A DNA stretch of 64,000 nucleotides from Pyruvatibacter sp. (lineage in GTDB: Bacteria > Pseudomonadota > Alphaproteobacteria > CGMCC-115125): assembly GCF_040219635.1 (NCBI RefSeq), contig NZ_JAVJSC010000003.1, positions 134,501 to 198,500 of the forward strand. The letters are read 5' to 3'. Below the pieces are notes generated by a model, which was not told where the DNA came from, ran no database searches, and saw only the letters and a program-made list of their open reading frames with translations. Of the stretch, positions 35,541 through 44,563 are shown one piece after another. Position 1 is the stretch's first letter, and each line of letters opens with the position of its first letter. The position numbers and the translations under genes are program-made.

Positions 35541-35570
35541 ACGGGGCGGCAGAGTTATCTGCCGCCCCGT
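35541..35570 (+). terminator. Hairpin terminator
   Basis: 12-bp perfect stem (35541-35552 with 35559-35570), 6-base loop, then TTGTTTT. It ends the LLM gene and also lies beyond the stop of the convergent acyl-CoA synthetase. Confidence 0.9.
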
Positions 35571-35595
35571 TTGTTTTATTCAAGAGCAAGGCGCG

Positions 35596-37392
35596 TCAGA
35601 GCTTCAGGCCACCCGACATAATGTCGTTGTATACGCTCTCCTCAAGCCGCACATACTTCTTCACACGCGGATCAAAGAAGTAGATCGGGTCTGAAATCTT
35701 GTCTGGCTCAAACCCTTCTTTCACAAGGTCAACCTTGCGGTGCTTGAAGGTGCCGGTGATTTCCACTTCCTCCTGCAAGCGCACGAATACCGGGTGCGAA
35801 TAGACCGGCAGGTTGTCGTTCAGGTGAGCCTTGAACTTGTCCCAGTCCGGTTCATTTGCCACCACCATGGATACCATGCCTGCACGACCATCCGTACCCG
35901 GAATGGCGACGCCATACACATTGGCTTCCTTGATGCCGGGGAACACGGATATGGCTTCCGCCACCTCCGATGTGGCCACATTCTCGCCTTTCCAGCGGAA
36001 TGTGTCACCGATCCGGTCCATAAAATAGAAGTAGCCGCGCTTGTCCTGTTTCAGAAGGTCGCCGGACCGGAACCAGCGGTCGCCTTTTTCAAACACGTCA
36101 CGAAGGATTTTCTTTTCTGTTGCCTTGGGGTCCGCATAGCCGTCAAAGCGCCCTGTAGGCTTGGAAGGATCCTCAATGATCTTGCCGATCGCCTCCCCCA
36201 CTTCGTCGGGGCCGCACTTGATGCACAGCCCGTCTGGGCCGCGCACGGGCTCTTCGCTTTCAATGTCGAACTTTACGATTTCCACGTTGAACGTATTTTT
36301 GGCGTAACCTGGAATACGACCAACCGAGCCTACCGTGCCGTCATAGTTCATAAGCGCGATATTGCCTTCAGTTGCGCCATAGAACTCGACAATCCTGGGA
36401 ATGTTAAAGCGCTTCTGGAACGGCTCCCAGATTTCCGGGCGCAGGCCGTTGCCAACTGCAAGACGGATCTTGTGTTTGCGTTCGGCGGGGTGCGCATCCG
36501 TGTTCTGCAGATAGCGGCACAGTTCGCCGATGTACTGGAACAACGTTGCTTCATGCTTCACGCAATCATCCCAGAACTCGCGTGCCGAAAACTTGCGCTT
36601 CACTATCACTGAACCGCCGATGGTCAGCGTCGCGCCAAGCGCACATACGCCGCCGGCGGAGTGATAGAGCGGCAGCACTACGTACATGCGGTCTTTTTCG
36701 GTCGCATTGGTGGCGGCCGAAAAACCACTGGCCATGGTCTGCAGCCTGAAATGAGTGATCTTCGCAGCCTTCGGCAGACCCGTCGTGCCGGACGTGTAGA
36801 TGAACAGCGCGTTGTCACTCTGCTTGAGATCGCTGCGCGTGTCAGCGGGCAGATCTTCGGCTGAGTACATCGAAAGAGCCGCATCAAGGCTCTCCGCACC
36901 CTGAACCTGACCGCCTTCAATCCACGGCGTGATTTCCTTGTCGAACTGACCTTTGGCGGCAAAGAAATTGTCTGCCAGTTCAGCGCCGACAATCGCCTGC
37001 TGCGCACCTGAGATATTCAGGCAGTGAGCAAGACCCATACCAGTGAGGTTGGTGTTGATGAGCGCTGCCGTCGCGCCCATTTTGACGATGCCAAGCCAGG
37101 CCACGATGTATTCGGGCCGGTTTTCCATGAGCAGGGCAATCGCATCACCCTTTTTGGCGCCGGACGCCAGCGCCCAACGGGCATAGCGGTTGGCCCGTTC
37201 ATCAAGCTGACGATAGGTGATCGTGCTGCCGTCTTCGCCGTAGATGGCCACATTATTGGGCTTCGTGGCGGCCAGATTTTCAATGATATCCGCCCAGGTG
37301 CGCTCCGGGTTCTTCTGAATATCCTTCAGACGTCCCAGCGTGCGAACGGCGCTGCGCAGATAGGTAACTTCTTTTCCAAGTCGGTTTAGCAA
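35596..37392 (-). CDS. FATP-like long/very-long-chain acyl-CoA synthetase
   Basis: 598 residues. AMP-binding motif YTSGTTGLPKAAKITH; the FATP/VLACS signature FYGATEGNIALMNYDG; hinge and DRIGDTFRWKGENVATSEVAEAI. This is the third and different adenylate-forming enzyme within 13 kb. FATP-type enzymes activate long and very-long chain fatty acids as they enter the cell. The opening stretch MLNRLGKEVTYLRSAVRTLGRLK is amphipathic and may attach to the membrane. It diverges from the TusA-like gene. Confidence 0.92.
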   Translation of the reverse strand: MLNRLGKEVTYLRSAVRTLGRLKDIQKNPERTWADIIENLAATKPNNVAIYGEDGSTITYRQLDERANRYARWALASGAKKGDAIALLMENRPEYIVAWLGIVKMGATAALINTNLTGMGLAHCLNISGAQQAIVGAELADNFFAAKGQFDKEITPWIEGGQVQGAESLDAALSMYSAEDLPADTRSDLKQSDNALFIYTSGTTGLPKAAKITHFRLQTMASGFSAATNATEKDRMYVVLPLYHSAGGVCALGATLTIGGSVIVKRKFSAREFWDDCVKHEATLFQYIGELCRYLQNTDAHPAERKHKIRLAVGNGLRPEIWEPFQKRFNIPRIVEFYGATEGNIALMNYDGTVGSVGRIPGYAKNTFNVEIVKFDIESEEPVRGPDGLCIKCGPDEVGEAIGKIIEDPSKPTGRFDGYADPKATEKKILRDVFEKGDRWFRSGDLLKQDKRGYFYFMDRIGDTFRWKGENVATSEVAEAISVFPGIKEANVYGVAIPGTDGRAGMVSMVVANEPDWDKFKAHLNDNLPVYSHPVFVRLQEEVEITGTFKHRKVDLVKEGFEPDKISDPIYFFDPRVKKYVRLEESVYNDIMSGGLKL

Positions 37393-37475
37393 GATGATGT
37401 CCTCCCAAGACGTTGATGCGGGTATAAAAGGTTCACAGAAACGCGGTCAAGCAGAACCGGACATCTATACAGCAC

Positions 37476-37772
37476 ATGGCAGGCGGAAAAGACGTAGAGA
37501 CTGTAAGGGTTTATGCCGGAGCAGGCACACCGGACGGGCCCCCGACGGCGTCTCTGCGCGTGGATGCGATTGGCCTGCAGTGCCCATTACCTGTTCTGAA
37601 GTTGCAAAAGGCTCTACGCACTCTGGGACCGGGCAAAACCGTACGGCTGGATGCAACGGACCCGGCCTCACGCATTGATGTACCCCATTTTTGCAACGAG
37701 AGCGGACATGATCTGCAGCAGCAAACAGAGGCGGATGGCGTTCTCAGCTATTGGGTGACCGCGTCTGCCTAG
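37476..37772 (+). CDS. TusA/SirA-like sulfur carrier protein
   Basis: 98 residues. Core of ~70 residues starting LRVDAIGLQCPLPVLKLQKAL, with the persulfide-carrying Cys36 in CPLPVLK. The IDVPHFCNESGHDL segment and the two-layer fold length fit TusA. These pass sulfane sulfur to tRNA thiolation, cofactors or sulfur oxidation. The ~25-residue extension before the fold is not typical, so a later start cannot be excluded. The stop overlaps that of the convergent GNAT gene in CTAG. Confidence 0.85.
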   Translation: MAGGKDVETVRVYAGAGTPDGPPTASLRVDAIGLQCPLPVLKLQKALRTLGPGKTVRLDATDPASRIDVPHFCNESGHDLQQQTEADGVLSYWVTASA

Positions 37773-38383
37773 CCGCGTGTACGCCATTCATCAGCCAGCA
37801 CAGCGTACATCATGACGTTGTGCCACGCGCCGTCCAGACGTTCTGCCCGCAGCAAAGTACCTTCATGCCGCATTCCAAGCCGTTCCAGCACACGGCGTGA
37901 CGCCTTGTTGCTCTCCATGCAACGCGCCCAAAGCCGGTTGAGCGGCCATTGCGCAAAAGCGGCAGTTGCAACCATCTGCACAGCCTCGGAGGCAAAACCT
38001 CCTCCCCAATAGTCGGAATGCAGGACGTACCCGATCTCTGCATTGCCGAGCCGTAAGTCATCGAGATGCAGGGAAATGCCACCGATTGCCTTACCGCCGG
38101 GCAACGCCAGCGCCAGGTCATAGCGCACCCGCGGCGCAACTTCCTGCTGGGCGATGAACTCTGCCAGCGTCGCGCGGGATTGCTCCACCGTGTTGGGGCC
38201 CCACAGCAAGTACCGTGTCACTTCGCGCCGCTCAGCATACGCATGTAACGCACCAAGATCACCGGATACAAAATCGCGGATCACCAGCCGCCGGCTGCGC
38301 AGGGGCAGCAGCAAAGGCGCATATGAATGTGAAGCCTTTTCATCGCCAAAAGGTTGTGCGGCGATGTGTGTGAGTATGGTCAC
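37769..38383 (-). CDS. GNAT family N-acetyltransferase (RimJ/RimL type)
   Basis: 204 residues, GTG start. LRSRRLVIRDFVSGDLGALHAYAERREVTRYL opens the RimJ/RimL pattern; EIGYVLHSDYWGGGFASEAVQMV is the acetyl-CoA loop region; NLRAR-like WARCMESNKASRRVLERLGMRHEG closes it. It acetylates an amino group of protein, antibiotic or metabolite. A ~25-residue extension lies before the first conserved strand; the start could be later. Not evidently in an operon. Confidence 0.87.
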   Translation of the reverse strand: MTILTHIAAQPFGDEKASHSYAPLLLPLRSRRLVIRDFVSGDLGALHAYAERREVTRYLLWGPNTVEQSRATLAEFIAQQEVAPRVRYDLALALPGGKAIGGISLHLDDLRLGNAEIGYVLHSDYWGGGFASEAVQMVATAAFAQWPLNRLWARCMESNKASRRVLERLGMRHEGTLLRAERLDGAWHNVMMYAVLADEWRTRG

Positions 38384-38476
38384 GCGTGCGATCCCCCGAG
38401 CAAACTGGGGTCAAGCTACTCGCCCTGCCCCCGCTTGCCAATGATGCCCCGCCACGGGCATAACCGTTCGACCATA

Positions 38477-38512
38477 CCCGTACCGACGCCCTTACCGATG
38501 CCCGTACCGATG
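38477..38512. repeat. Three tandem 12-bp units
   Basis: Imperfect units CCCGTACCGACG, CCCTTACCGATG, CCCGTACCGATG directly head to tail, in the 140-base gap before the TetR gene at 38527. Could be a binding array or a slippage product. Confidence 0.7.
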
Positions 38513-38526
38513 GAAACAGCCGCGCG

Positions 38527-39225
38527 ATGACTGGCCCGACAAAAGCAAAGAAGCCTGAGTTGCCGATCGCGCACCAGTCCCCGCGCCGACGGGTACGGCG
38601 CACGGGCGAGGAGGCTCGGCGGCTGATACTGGACGCTGCAGAAAAGCGCCTTGCTACCATCGGCCCGGAAGGCATCCGCCTGCAGGATATTGCCAAGGAT
38701 GTGGGAATTTCCCATCCGGCCATTTTGCACCACTTTCAAAGCCGCGAGGGGCTTGTGGCAGCTCTTGTTGATCGCACCATGCGGCACCTGCGCGAAGCGC
38801 TCATGAACGTTATCGCCAACGGGCAAAGCGGCAACCTTGATACGGGTGCGATGCTCGACGCTGTATTCTCCACGCTTTCAGACAGAGGCCACGCCCGTCT
38901 ATTGGCATGGCTAACGCTCACGGGCCGCATTACACAAACACCCACCGAGGCCACCAACGGTGACAGCAGCGGCCGGGAAATGCTCAGTGAGCTGACAGAT
39001 CTGGTGCATGACATTGCAGCACGACACGCCATCGAGAACGGCTACCCCGTACCGGACAAGGATGATACCCGTTTCTTCATTCTGCTCGCTGCAATGTCGG
39101 CCTTCGGCGAAGCAATTGTCGGCAAGCAGATGTACCGGGCGGCAGGCCTGGGCAACGACCCACTCGCTGCGCAGACCTTCCGCGACCGGCTAAAGGCGCT
39201 GCTGGACCCACGTGTCAAAAAGTAA
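38527..39225 (+). CDS. TetR/AcrR family regulator
   Basis: 232 residues. Basic arm RRRVRRTGEEARRLILDAAEKRLA, then HTH GIRLQDIAKDVGISHPAILHHFQSREGLVAALV. The C-terminal ligand domain is helical and variable; no ligand can be read. Transcribed from a gap holding three tandem 12-bp repeats. The convergent DoxX-type gene begins 12 bases after its stop; direct target genes are not evident. Confidence 0.9.
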   Translation: MTGPTKAKKPELPIAHQSPRRRVRRTGEEARRLILDAAEKRLATIGPEGIRLQDIAKDVGISHPAILHHFQSREGLVAALVDRTMRHLREALMNVIANGQSGNLDTGAMLDAVFSTLSDRGHARLLAWLTLTGRITQTPTEATNGDSSGREMLSELTDLVHDIAARHAIENGYPVPDKDDTRFFILLAAMSAFGEAIVGKQMYRAAGLGNDPLAAQTFRDRLKALLDPRVKK

Positions 39226-39237
39226 GACCCGGCCCCG

Positions 39238-39651
39238 TCAGCCCCGGCGGGCATCCAGCGATAGCGTGTCGTCATCACGGAATGCCACCATCACCAGCGT
39301 GCCGAAAAATACGATGAGCGACGGGAAAAATAGGATCTGCACATTTTCCTGGCCAAACATCAGGCCCAGCGGGTCCACAATTGACGGCCATACGGCAAAG
39401 GCACCAAGCCCCAGAACCACTGCCATCACCGGATAGGCAATGCGGCTGAACAAGCCAACAATAACCAGCGCTCCAAGCAATGCCTGCGCGATGCCAAGTA
39501 CCATCTGTATCGTGGCGTTGCTCATCAGCCCGCCATAGTAAGTGTCTGAAATGCCGATCGAGACTTCCGGCGCTGCGATTTTGACGACTGCCCAAATGAC
39601 GATCAGCAGCCCGAGCCCGACCCTCAGCAGCAGCAAACTAAGTGGTTTCAT
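39238..39651 (-). CDS. DoxX-like small membrane protein
   Basis: 137 residues from ATG 39651; a longer frame to 39762 gives no sensible N-terminus. Four hydrophobic segments: LSLLLLRVGLGLLIVIW, MVLGIAQALLGALVIVGLF, VMAVVLGLGAFAVW, and FFPSLIVFFGTLVMVAF. This is the DoxX/DoxD four-helix pattern (LLRVGLGLL... KI). Role unknown; family members associate with respiratory or thiol redox. It ends in a charged RDDDTLSLDARRG tail. A GGCCGG-loop-CCGGCC hairpin lies in its leader at 39670-39686. Confidence 0.68.
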   Translation of the reverse strand: MKPLSLLLLRVGLGLLIVIWAVVKIAAPEVSIGISDTYYGGLMSNATIQMVLGIAQALLGALVIVGLFSRIAYPVMAVVLGLGAFAVWPSIVDPLGLMFGQENVQILFFPSLIVFFGTLVMVAFRDDDTLSLDARRG

Positions 39652-39669
39652 GATGTTTCCCCTTATTGA

Positions 39670-39686
39670 GGCCGGTTGGTCCGGCC
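39670..39686. repeat. Short inverted repeat in the DoxX leader
   Basis: GGCCGG, TTGGT loop, CCGGCC. It lies about 18 bases before the start codon of the minus-strand DoxX-like gene and could fold in its leader RNA. No T-run, so not a terminator. Confidence 0.55.
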
Positions 39687-39832
39687 GTGTGGGGACCAAG
39701 TGTGCCGTCAACGGACGCAAAGGCAAATCACGGTTTTGCACATGATCGCCTGCGTCTTCCAATCTGACTTGCGATCCCTATGATGCCGCAACACGAGACA
39801 TCGTTTTCAAAGAGCACCAGTCAAAGTATCCC

Positions 39833-40507
39833 ATGGCCATAGACCGCACTCAGGACAACACGTCATCGTTCATGAAACGGCTACGAACCTATTTGGACAT
39901 GATCTTTGTCGATCACGGCATCTTCCGCTTGCTGATTGCCCAACCCTCCCCCATCACAACGCGCGCCTGGCGTTCAGGTCAGCCATGGCCAAAGCATGTG
40001 AAACTTGCCAGAGAGCGTGGCATCAAGACCATTTTGAACCTGCGCGGGGCCCGCAATTGCGGCTCCTACGTGCTGGAACGTGAAGCATGTGAGAAATACG
40101 GTATTGCGCTGATCGATATGCCTCTTGAAAGCCGTGGCGCCCCGCAGATCGACCGGCTCAATCGCGCACGGGAAATATTCACCACCATTGAGTATCCCAT
40201 CCTAATGCACTGCAAGTCAGGCGCGGATCGTGCGGGCATAGGCTCTGCACTTTACATGATGCTGAAGGAAGGCCGTCGGGTTGAAGAAGCAAAAAAACAG
40301 CTTTCCCTGCGTTACGGCCATGTACGGCAGGCCAAAACAGGTGTGCTGGATGCTTTCCTGGAAGAGTATGAGGCGCGCAACGCCCGCCAACCGATCGATT
40401 TCATGACATGGGTGAACACGGAATATGACCGTGACGCGCTCAATGCCAGGTTCCAGAACATGAAAGCCGGCGACGTGCTGGTCGATTTCATCCTGCGCCG
40501 CGAGTAG
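39833..40507 (+). CDS. Dual-specificity/tyrosine phosphatase-like protein
   Basis: 224 residues. The phosphatase loop MHCKSGADRAGIG holds the CX5R motif with Cys127 and Arg133. Upstream WRSGQPWPKHVKLARERGIKTILNLRG is the Siw14/DSP-like entry segment. An N-terminal stretch of 35 residues and a long charged helix after the active site (EEAKKQLSLRYGHVRQ) are extra. Acts on phospho-protein or inositol/lipid phosphates in this group. It precedes the convergent ABC transporter gene by 8 bases. Confidence 0.87.
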   Translation: MAIDRTQDNTSSFMKRLRTYLDMIFVDHGIFRLLIAQPSPITTRAWRSGQPWPKHVKLARERGIKTILNLRGARNCGSYVLEREACEKYGIALIDMPLESRGAPQIDRLNRAREIFTTIEYPILMHCKSGADRAGIGSALYMMLKEGRRVEEAKKQLSLRYGHVRQAKTGVLDAFLEEYEARNARQPIDFMTWVNTEYDRDALNARFQNMKAGDVLVDFILRRE

Positions 40508-40515
40508 CCCGCTGT

Positions 40516-42414
40516 CTATTGGGCAGCCTCATCGGCAGATGTTTCCTCGGCAAAATACTGCATCCGGCACAGCCGGGCATATAGCCCGTCGGCGGCAACA
40601 AGTTCGTCGTGGGTGCCGGTTTCCACAACCCGGCCAGCTTCCATTACGCATATTTTGTCAGCCTGCCGGACTGTGGCAAGCCGGTGTGCAATCACAATCG
40701 TTGTGCGCCCCTTGCGCAACGTTTCAAGCGCATCCTGAACCTTGCGTTCGCTCTCGGCATCCAGCGCGCTGGTGGCTTCATCAAGCAGCAAAATCGGCGC
40801 GTCGCGCAACACAGCCCGTGCCAGCGCAATCCGCTGACGCTGGCCCCCGGACAGCTTGAAACCGCGGTCACCGACAATGGTTTGATACCCCTCCGGCATG
40901 GCGGTGATAAAATCGTCGGCAGCCGCGACTTTGGCAGCAGCCCTTATTTCGTCCTCGGTTGCATCCAGCCGCCCAAACGCAATGTTGGCGCGCACAGTAT
41001 CGTTGAACATCGTGACGTCCTGGCTGACGATGGCAATCTCCCGTCGCAAGCTCGCGAGGGTCACATAGGTGATGCGCTGACCGTCAATGGAAACACGTCC
41101 GTCGGTCGCATCATACAGGCGCGGAATGAGATTTATGACCGTCGTCTTGCCGGCACCTGACGGGCCAACCAGTGCCACGGTAGTGCCCGGCGCAACATCA
41201 AGTGAAAAATCCGTCAGAGCAGGTGCGCCTGCTTCGTATTCAAATCCAACATTTTCAAATGTGACGCGGCCCTCGCTTACGACCAGTGGCTTGGCATCGT
41301 CACGCTCAATGATGTCCGATTTTTCGTCCAGCAGATCAAATACCCGCTGGACCGCTGCCATGCTTTCCTGAAAAACCACGTGCAACGTTCCCAACGCGCG
41401 CGCTGAAGGTGCCATGATCGCAAGCGCTGCGATAAATCCTGTAAAGTCACCAACCGTGCCTGCGCCGTCAAAAATACGCCAGACACTGAACGACAGCACA
41501 CCGGCAATCGCAATGCCGCCAAGGATTTCCATCGTCGGGTCGACGCGCGCACGCCCGCGCACCAGTTTCATGGTCCAGCCATACAGTCCCTCAAAAAAAG
41601 TGCCCGACCGCTTTCGCTCGTAGTCTTCAAGTGCATAGGTTTTGACCATTCTCGCGCCTGAAAGGCTTTCGTTCAACAGCGCGGTCATATCACCCAGGTA
41701 GGCCTGCGCGTCTGCCGAGACCTGACGCATCCTCCTGCCCAACACCGAGATTGGCACAGCGGCAAGAGGCAGAATTACCAGCACAACCAGCGCCAGCAAC
41801 CAGTCCATATAGATCATGGCAGCGGCGACACCGATAATCGTGAGCACGTCGCGCACAGCATTCGTCAGTACACGCATCATGCCTTCGCGCACAATACTCA
41901 CGTCATTTGTGAAGCGTGAAAGATACCTTCCTGTTGCTTCACGATTGAGCCGTGCAAGGTCTGCAGTCAGCAGCCGCTCGAACATGGCAATCTGCATTTG
42001 TTGTAGTGCCCGCAGCACCACCGAGCTTGTCACAACAGTCTGGAAGTAAAGGGCGAGCGACTTGATAACCACAACGCCGACAACAAGCATCGGTATGTAG
42101 AACACATCCGGGTTCCGCTCGTTCGCCATATCCAGTGTTTGCTGAATTAACAGGGGATAAACGCTTGTGGTGATTGCCACCAGCGCCATCAAAATGAGTG
42201 CCCCGAACACCTTGTGCTTTTGCGGTGCCATCCACAGGTGCCAGACCCGAAGGGCATGTTGCCGGTTGGTTGTATTTTGGGAGTATTCAGGCCGCCGTGC
42301 AGACGGATTAGCGGGAGCTGCCGCGCCAGCGGTATCCGCATCGACTGCAGGCTGTGACGACATGTCTGACTTCCGCGCTGGGGCCTGTTTGTCACTCACC
42401 ACATCAATCTCCAA
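40516..42414 (-). CDS. ABC transporter, fused permease and ATP-binding (MsbA-like)
   Basis: 632 residues. Low-complexity N-terminal ~60 residues, then six membrane spans in the exporter domain, then the ATPase: Walker A GPSGAGKTT, signature LSGGQRQR, Walker B ILLLDEATSALD and H-loop IAHRLATV. The half-transporter works as a dimer. MsbA-type flipping of lipid A or a related lipid is the usual role; multidrug export is the alternative. Upstream lies tRNA-Leu on the same strand. Confidence 0.93.
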   Translation of the reverse strand: MEIDVVSDKQAPARKSDMSSQPAVDADTAGAAAPANPSARRPEYSQNTTNRQHALRVWHLWMAPQKHKVFGALILMALVAITTSVYPLLIQQTLDMANERNPDVFYIPMLVVGVVVIKSLALYFQTVVTSSVVLRALQQMQIAMFERLLTADLARLNREATGRYLSRFTNDVSIVREGMMRVLTNAVRDVLTIIGVAAAMIYMDWLLALVVLVILPLAAVPISVLGRRMRQVSADAQAYLGDMTALLNESLSGARMVKTYALEDYERKRSGTFFEGLYGWTMKLVRGRARVDPTMEILGGIAIAGVLSFSVWRIFDGAGTVGDFTGFIAALAIMAPSARALGTLHVVFQESMAAVQRVFDLLDEKSDIIERDDAKPLVVSEGRVTFENVGFEYEAGAPALTDFSLDVAPGTTVALVGPSGAGKTTVINLIPRLYDATDGRVSIDGQRITYVTLASLRREIAIVSQDVTMFNDTVRANIAFGRLDATEDEIRAAAKVAAADDFITAMPEGYQTIVGDRGFKLSGGQRQRIALARAVLRDAPILLLDEATSALDAESERKVQDALETLRKGRTTIVIAHRLATVRQADKICVMEAGRVVETGTHDELVAADGLYARLCRMQYFAEETSADEAAQ

Positions 42415-42558
42415 CCGAAAACGGAAGCATTGAAAGCATCAATGCATCATAACCCGGATTGTGGCGGTGATGGGTTAAGCCACGCGCAGCCCGATTGCCG
42501 GAACACCCGATTGCCGGAACATAGCAGTCCCACAACCCATACCGGCCCGCATCCTTCG

Positions 42559-42645
42559 TGGTGCCCCTGGCCGGACTCGAACCAGCACGGAGTTACCCCC
42601 AACAGATTTTGAGTCTGTCGCGTCTACCAATTCCGCCACAGGGGC
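42559..42645 (-). tRNA. tRNA-Leu (anticodon CAA)
   Basis: Read on the minus strand: acceptor GCCCCTG pairs with CAGGGGC, discriminator A, encoded CCA. The D arm is GCGGAATTGGTAGACGC, the anticodon stem ACAGA/TCTGT with loop CTCAAAA (anticodon CAA), a long variable arm as in Leu tRNAs, and T loop GTTCGAGTC. 87 nt including CCA. Confidence 0.96.
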
Positions 42646-42800
42646 AAAACAGACCTTTTGGCCTGTCTTAAAGGCGCCACGAAAGGAGCGGCATCATAGG
42701 GGGGTGAGACGGCGCGTCAATCGGGCATTTCCGGTACGATGGAAGCCTGCGTCACTTGCGCCTCATCGACCTGTGAGGCTTGGACTGGTAGCCTGTTCCC

Positions 42801-43433
42801 ATGAAAGAAGACACTACGGTTCCGCCCACTGAAAAACGCACTTCCGATCTGCTGGAGGATGCGATTAGGGGTTTTGACAGCGACACGGTGCCCCTTGGTG
42901 CCCTGATTGACCTGCTGGCCGAGCGCGCCTTTGGCATGGTGCTTTTGGTGCTCGCCCTGCCTTGTGCCATTCCGTTTCTCTATGGCGTGCCACAGGTCAT
43001 GTCGTTGCCCATGGTGTTTGTCGCAGCCCAGCTTGCCGCCGGACGCCGGACGCTGTGGCTGCCTGAGAAACTGCGCCAGCGCACACTCAAGAAAGCCAGT
43101 CTGGTGGACATGATCACCCGCGCCAAACCGTGGCTGCGGCGTCTAGAACACATTAGCCGTCCGCGTCTGGGCACACTGATCCGTCGCCCCACCGAGCAGA
43201 TCATCGGCTTTTTCTTTGTGCTGTTCTCGCTCACCATCATGGTGCCGCTTCCGCTGACAAATACACTGCCGGGCATTGCCATTGCCATAGCGTCCCTTGG
43301 CTTCATTGAGCGTGATGGCTTGCTGGTTCTGGCCGGGACCATTCTGGGTATCATCTGGACATTCGTGCTGCTGAGTGCGGCCGGGGGGCTGATAGCCATT
43401 CTCAGTGCAGCCATCAACGCGATGGGCCAGTAA
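42801..43433 (+). CDS. exoD: Exopolysaccharide synthesis protein ExoD
   Basis: 210 residues with an N-terminal soluble region (SDLLEDAIRGFDSDTVPLGALIDLLAERAFG, the ExoD opening) and three or four hydrophobic segments (MVLLVLALPCAIPFLYGVPQVMSLPMVFVAAQLA and two later). In rhizobia exoD mutants are alkali-sensitive and impaired in polysaccharide and nodule invasion; the biochemical activity is not known. It precedes dsbB by 4 bases and coq7 after that. Confidence 0.88.
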   Translation: MKEDTTVPPTEKRTSDLLEDAIRGFDSDTVPLGALIDLLAERAFGMVLLVLALPCAIPFLYGVPQVMSLPMVFVAAQLAAGRRTLWLPEKLRQRTLKKASLVDMITRAKPWLRRLEHISRPRLGTLIRRPTEQIIGFFFVLFSLTIMVPLPLTNTLPGIAIAIASLGFIERDGLLVLAGTILGIIWTFVLLSAAGGLIAILSAAINAMGQ

Positions 43434-43437
43434 GCTG

Positions 43438-43962
43438 GTGTCCGCTCTTTTCACGCTCATGCCCCCACGCCGCGCGCCGCTGTTTGTGCTGGTACTGGCA
43501 GTAGCCACCATCGGCGGTGCGTTGTTTTTTGAATATGTGCTTGGCTACATTCCCTGCGCCCTGTGCCTTGAGCAACGGTGGCCTTACTATGCAGCCATTC
43601 CGTTGGTCATTCTTGGCCTCATTGTATCGCGCGAAGCCAATCTTGGTCACTGGCCAACCTGGCTGATGACGGTTGTGGGTGTGATATTTCTTGTCAGCGC
43701 AGCGCTAGGTCTGCGGCACATGGGCGTCGAGTGGGGCTGGTGGGCAGGACCTTCGGGGTGCGGCGGGACCGGCGGCATGGCCGGCTCAATTGATGATCTG
43801 AACGCTGCCTTGGCGGGAGCAAAAATCGTGCCCTGCGACAAACCCGCATGGACCTTTCTTGGCCTGTCCCTCGCAGGATACAATTTTCTTGTTTCTCTGG
43901 TGTTGGCAGCGGCGAGTTTTGTGCCTGCCTACGCAACATGGAAAGAAAGGCATGAGGTGTGA
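43438..43962 (+). CDS. dsbB: Disulfide bond formation protein B
   Basis: 174 residues from GTG 43438, directly after exoD; ATG 43459 is an alternative. Four hydrophobic spans, the quinone-side Cys pair CALC (GYIPCALCLEQRWPYY) and a periplasmic loop with two Cys (PSGCGG and IVPCDKP). It re-oxidises DsbA with ubiquinone. The periplasmic loop is Gly-rich and has CGG/TGG turns, in keeping with alphaproteobacterial DsbB. The end overlaps the coq7 start in GTGA. Confidence 0.88.
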   Translation: MSALFTLMPPRRAPLFVLVLAVATIGGALFFEYVLGYIPCALCLEQRWPYYAAIPLVILGLIVSREANLGHWPTWLMTVVGVIFLVSAALGLRHMGVEWGWWAGPSGCGGTGGMAGSIDDLNAALAGAKIVPCDKPAWTFLGLSLAGYNFLVSLVLAAASFVPAYATWKERHEV

Positions 43963-44540
43963 CGGCAGCCCCCAAGAAAATGAGCCCGGCTGATTTGGCC
44001 GGCAACAGCGTCATTGAGCGCCGTTTGCATGAGATGATCCGCGTCGATCATGCCGGCGAAGCAGGTGCCGTGCGCATTTACGAAGGCCAGCTTGCGGTGT
44101 TCCGCGCGGCCAAACCACGCGCAAAAATCGTCCGCGATCTTGAACACATGGCGGACGACGAAGCCGTGCATCTTGATGCATTCAACAAAGTTGTTGCACA
44201 GCGCGGTGTCCGCCCCACCGTCATGAATCCACTTTGGGGTGCTGCCGGATATGCCATGGGCGTTGCCACCGCGCTTATGGGCGAGAAAGCAGCCCATGCC
44301 TGTACCGCAGCAGTAGAAGAAGTGATCGATGAGCACTATCGCGCACAAGTGGCAGAACTTGGCCGCGAGCCCGACGAAGCAGAATTGCGCGACATGGTTG
44401 AAAGGTTCCGCGAGGAAGAAGTGGCCCACAAGGAAAAGGCGCTTGCGCAGGGCGCTGCAGACGCACCGGGGTACGCGCTGCTTTCAGGAGCCATTAAAGC
44501 TGCCTGCCGCCTCGCCATCCGCGTATCGGAAAAAGTCTAG
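43959..44540 (+). CDS. coq7: Demethoxyubiquinone hydroxylase Coq7
   Basis: 193 residues, GTG start overlapping the dsbB stop. Di-iron motifs typical of COQ7/CAT5: DHAGEAGAVRIYEGQ, then LEHMADDEAVHLDAF, and AAVEEVIDEHY plus FREEEVAHKEKAL. It hydroxylates demethoxyubiquinone in ubiquinone synthesis. Placing it beside dsbB, which donates electrons to ubiquinone, is neat but may be accidental. Confidence 0.94.
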   Translation: MTAAPKKMSPADLAGNSVIERRLHEMIRVDHAGEAGAVRIYEGQLAVFRAAKPRAKIVRDLEHMADDEAVHLDAFNKVVAQRGVRPTVMNPLWGAAGYAMGVATALMGEKAAHACTAAVEEVIDEHYRAQVAELGREPDEAELRDMVERFREEEVAHKEKALAQGAADAPGYALLSGAIKAACRLAIRVSEKV

Positions 44541-44563
44541 CGTCGCAGCTCAGCCGACAGCGC

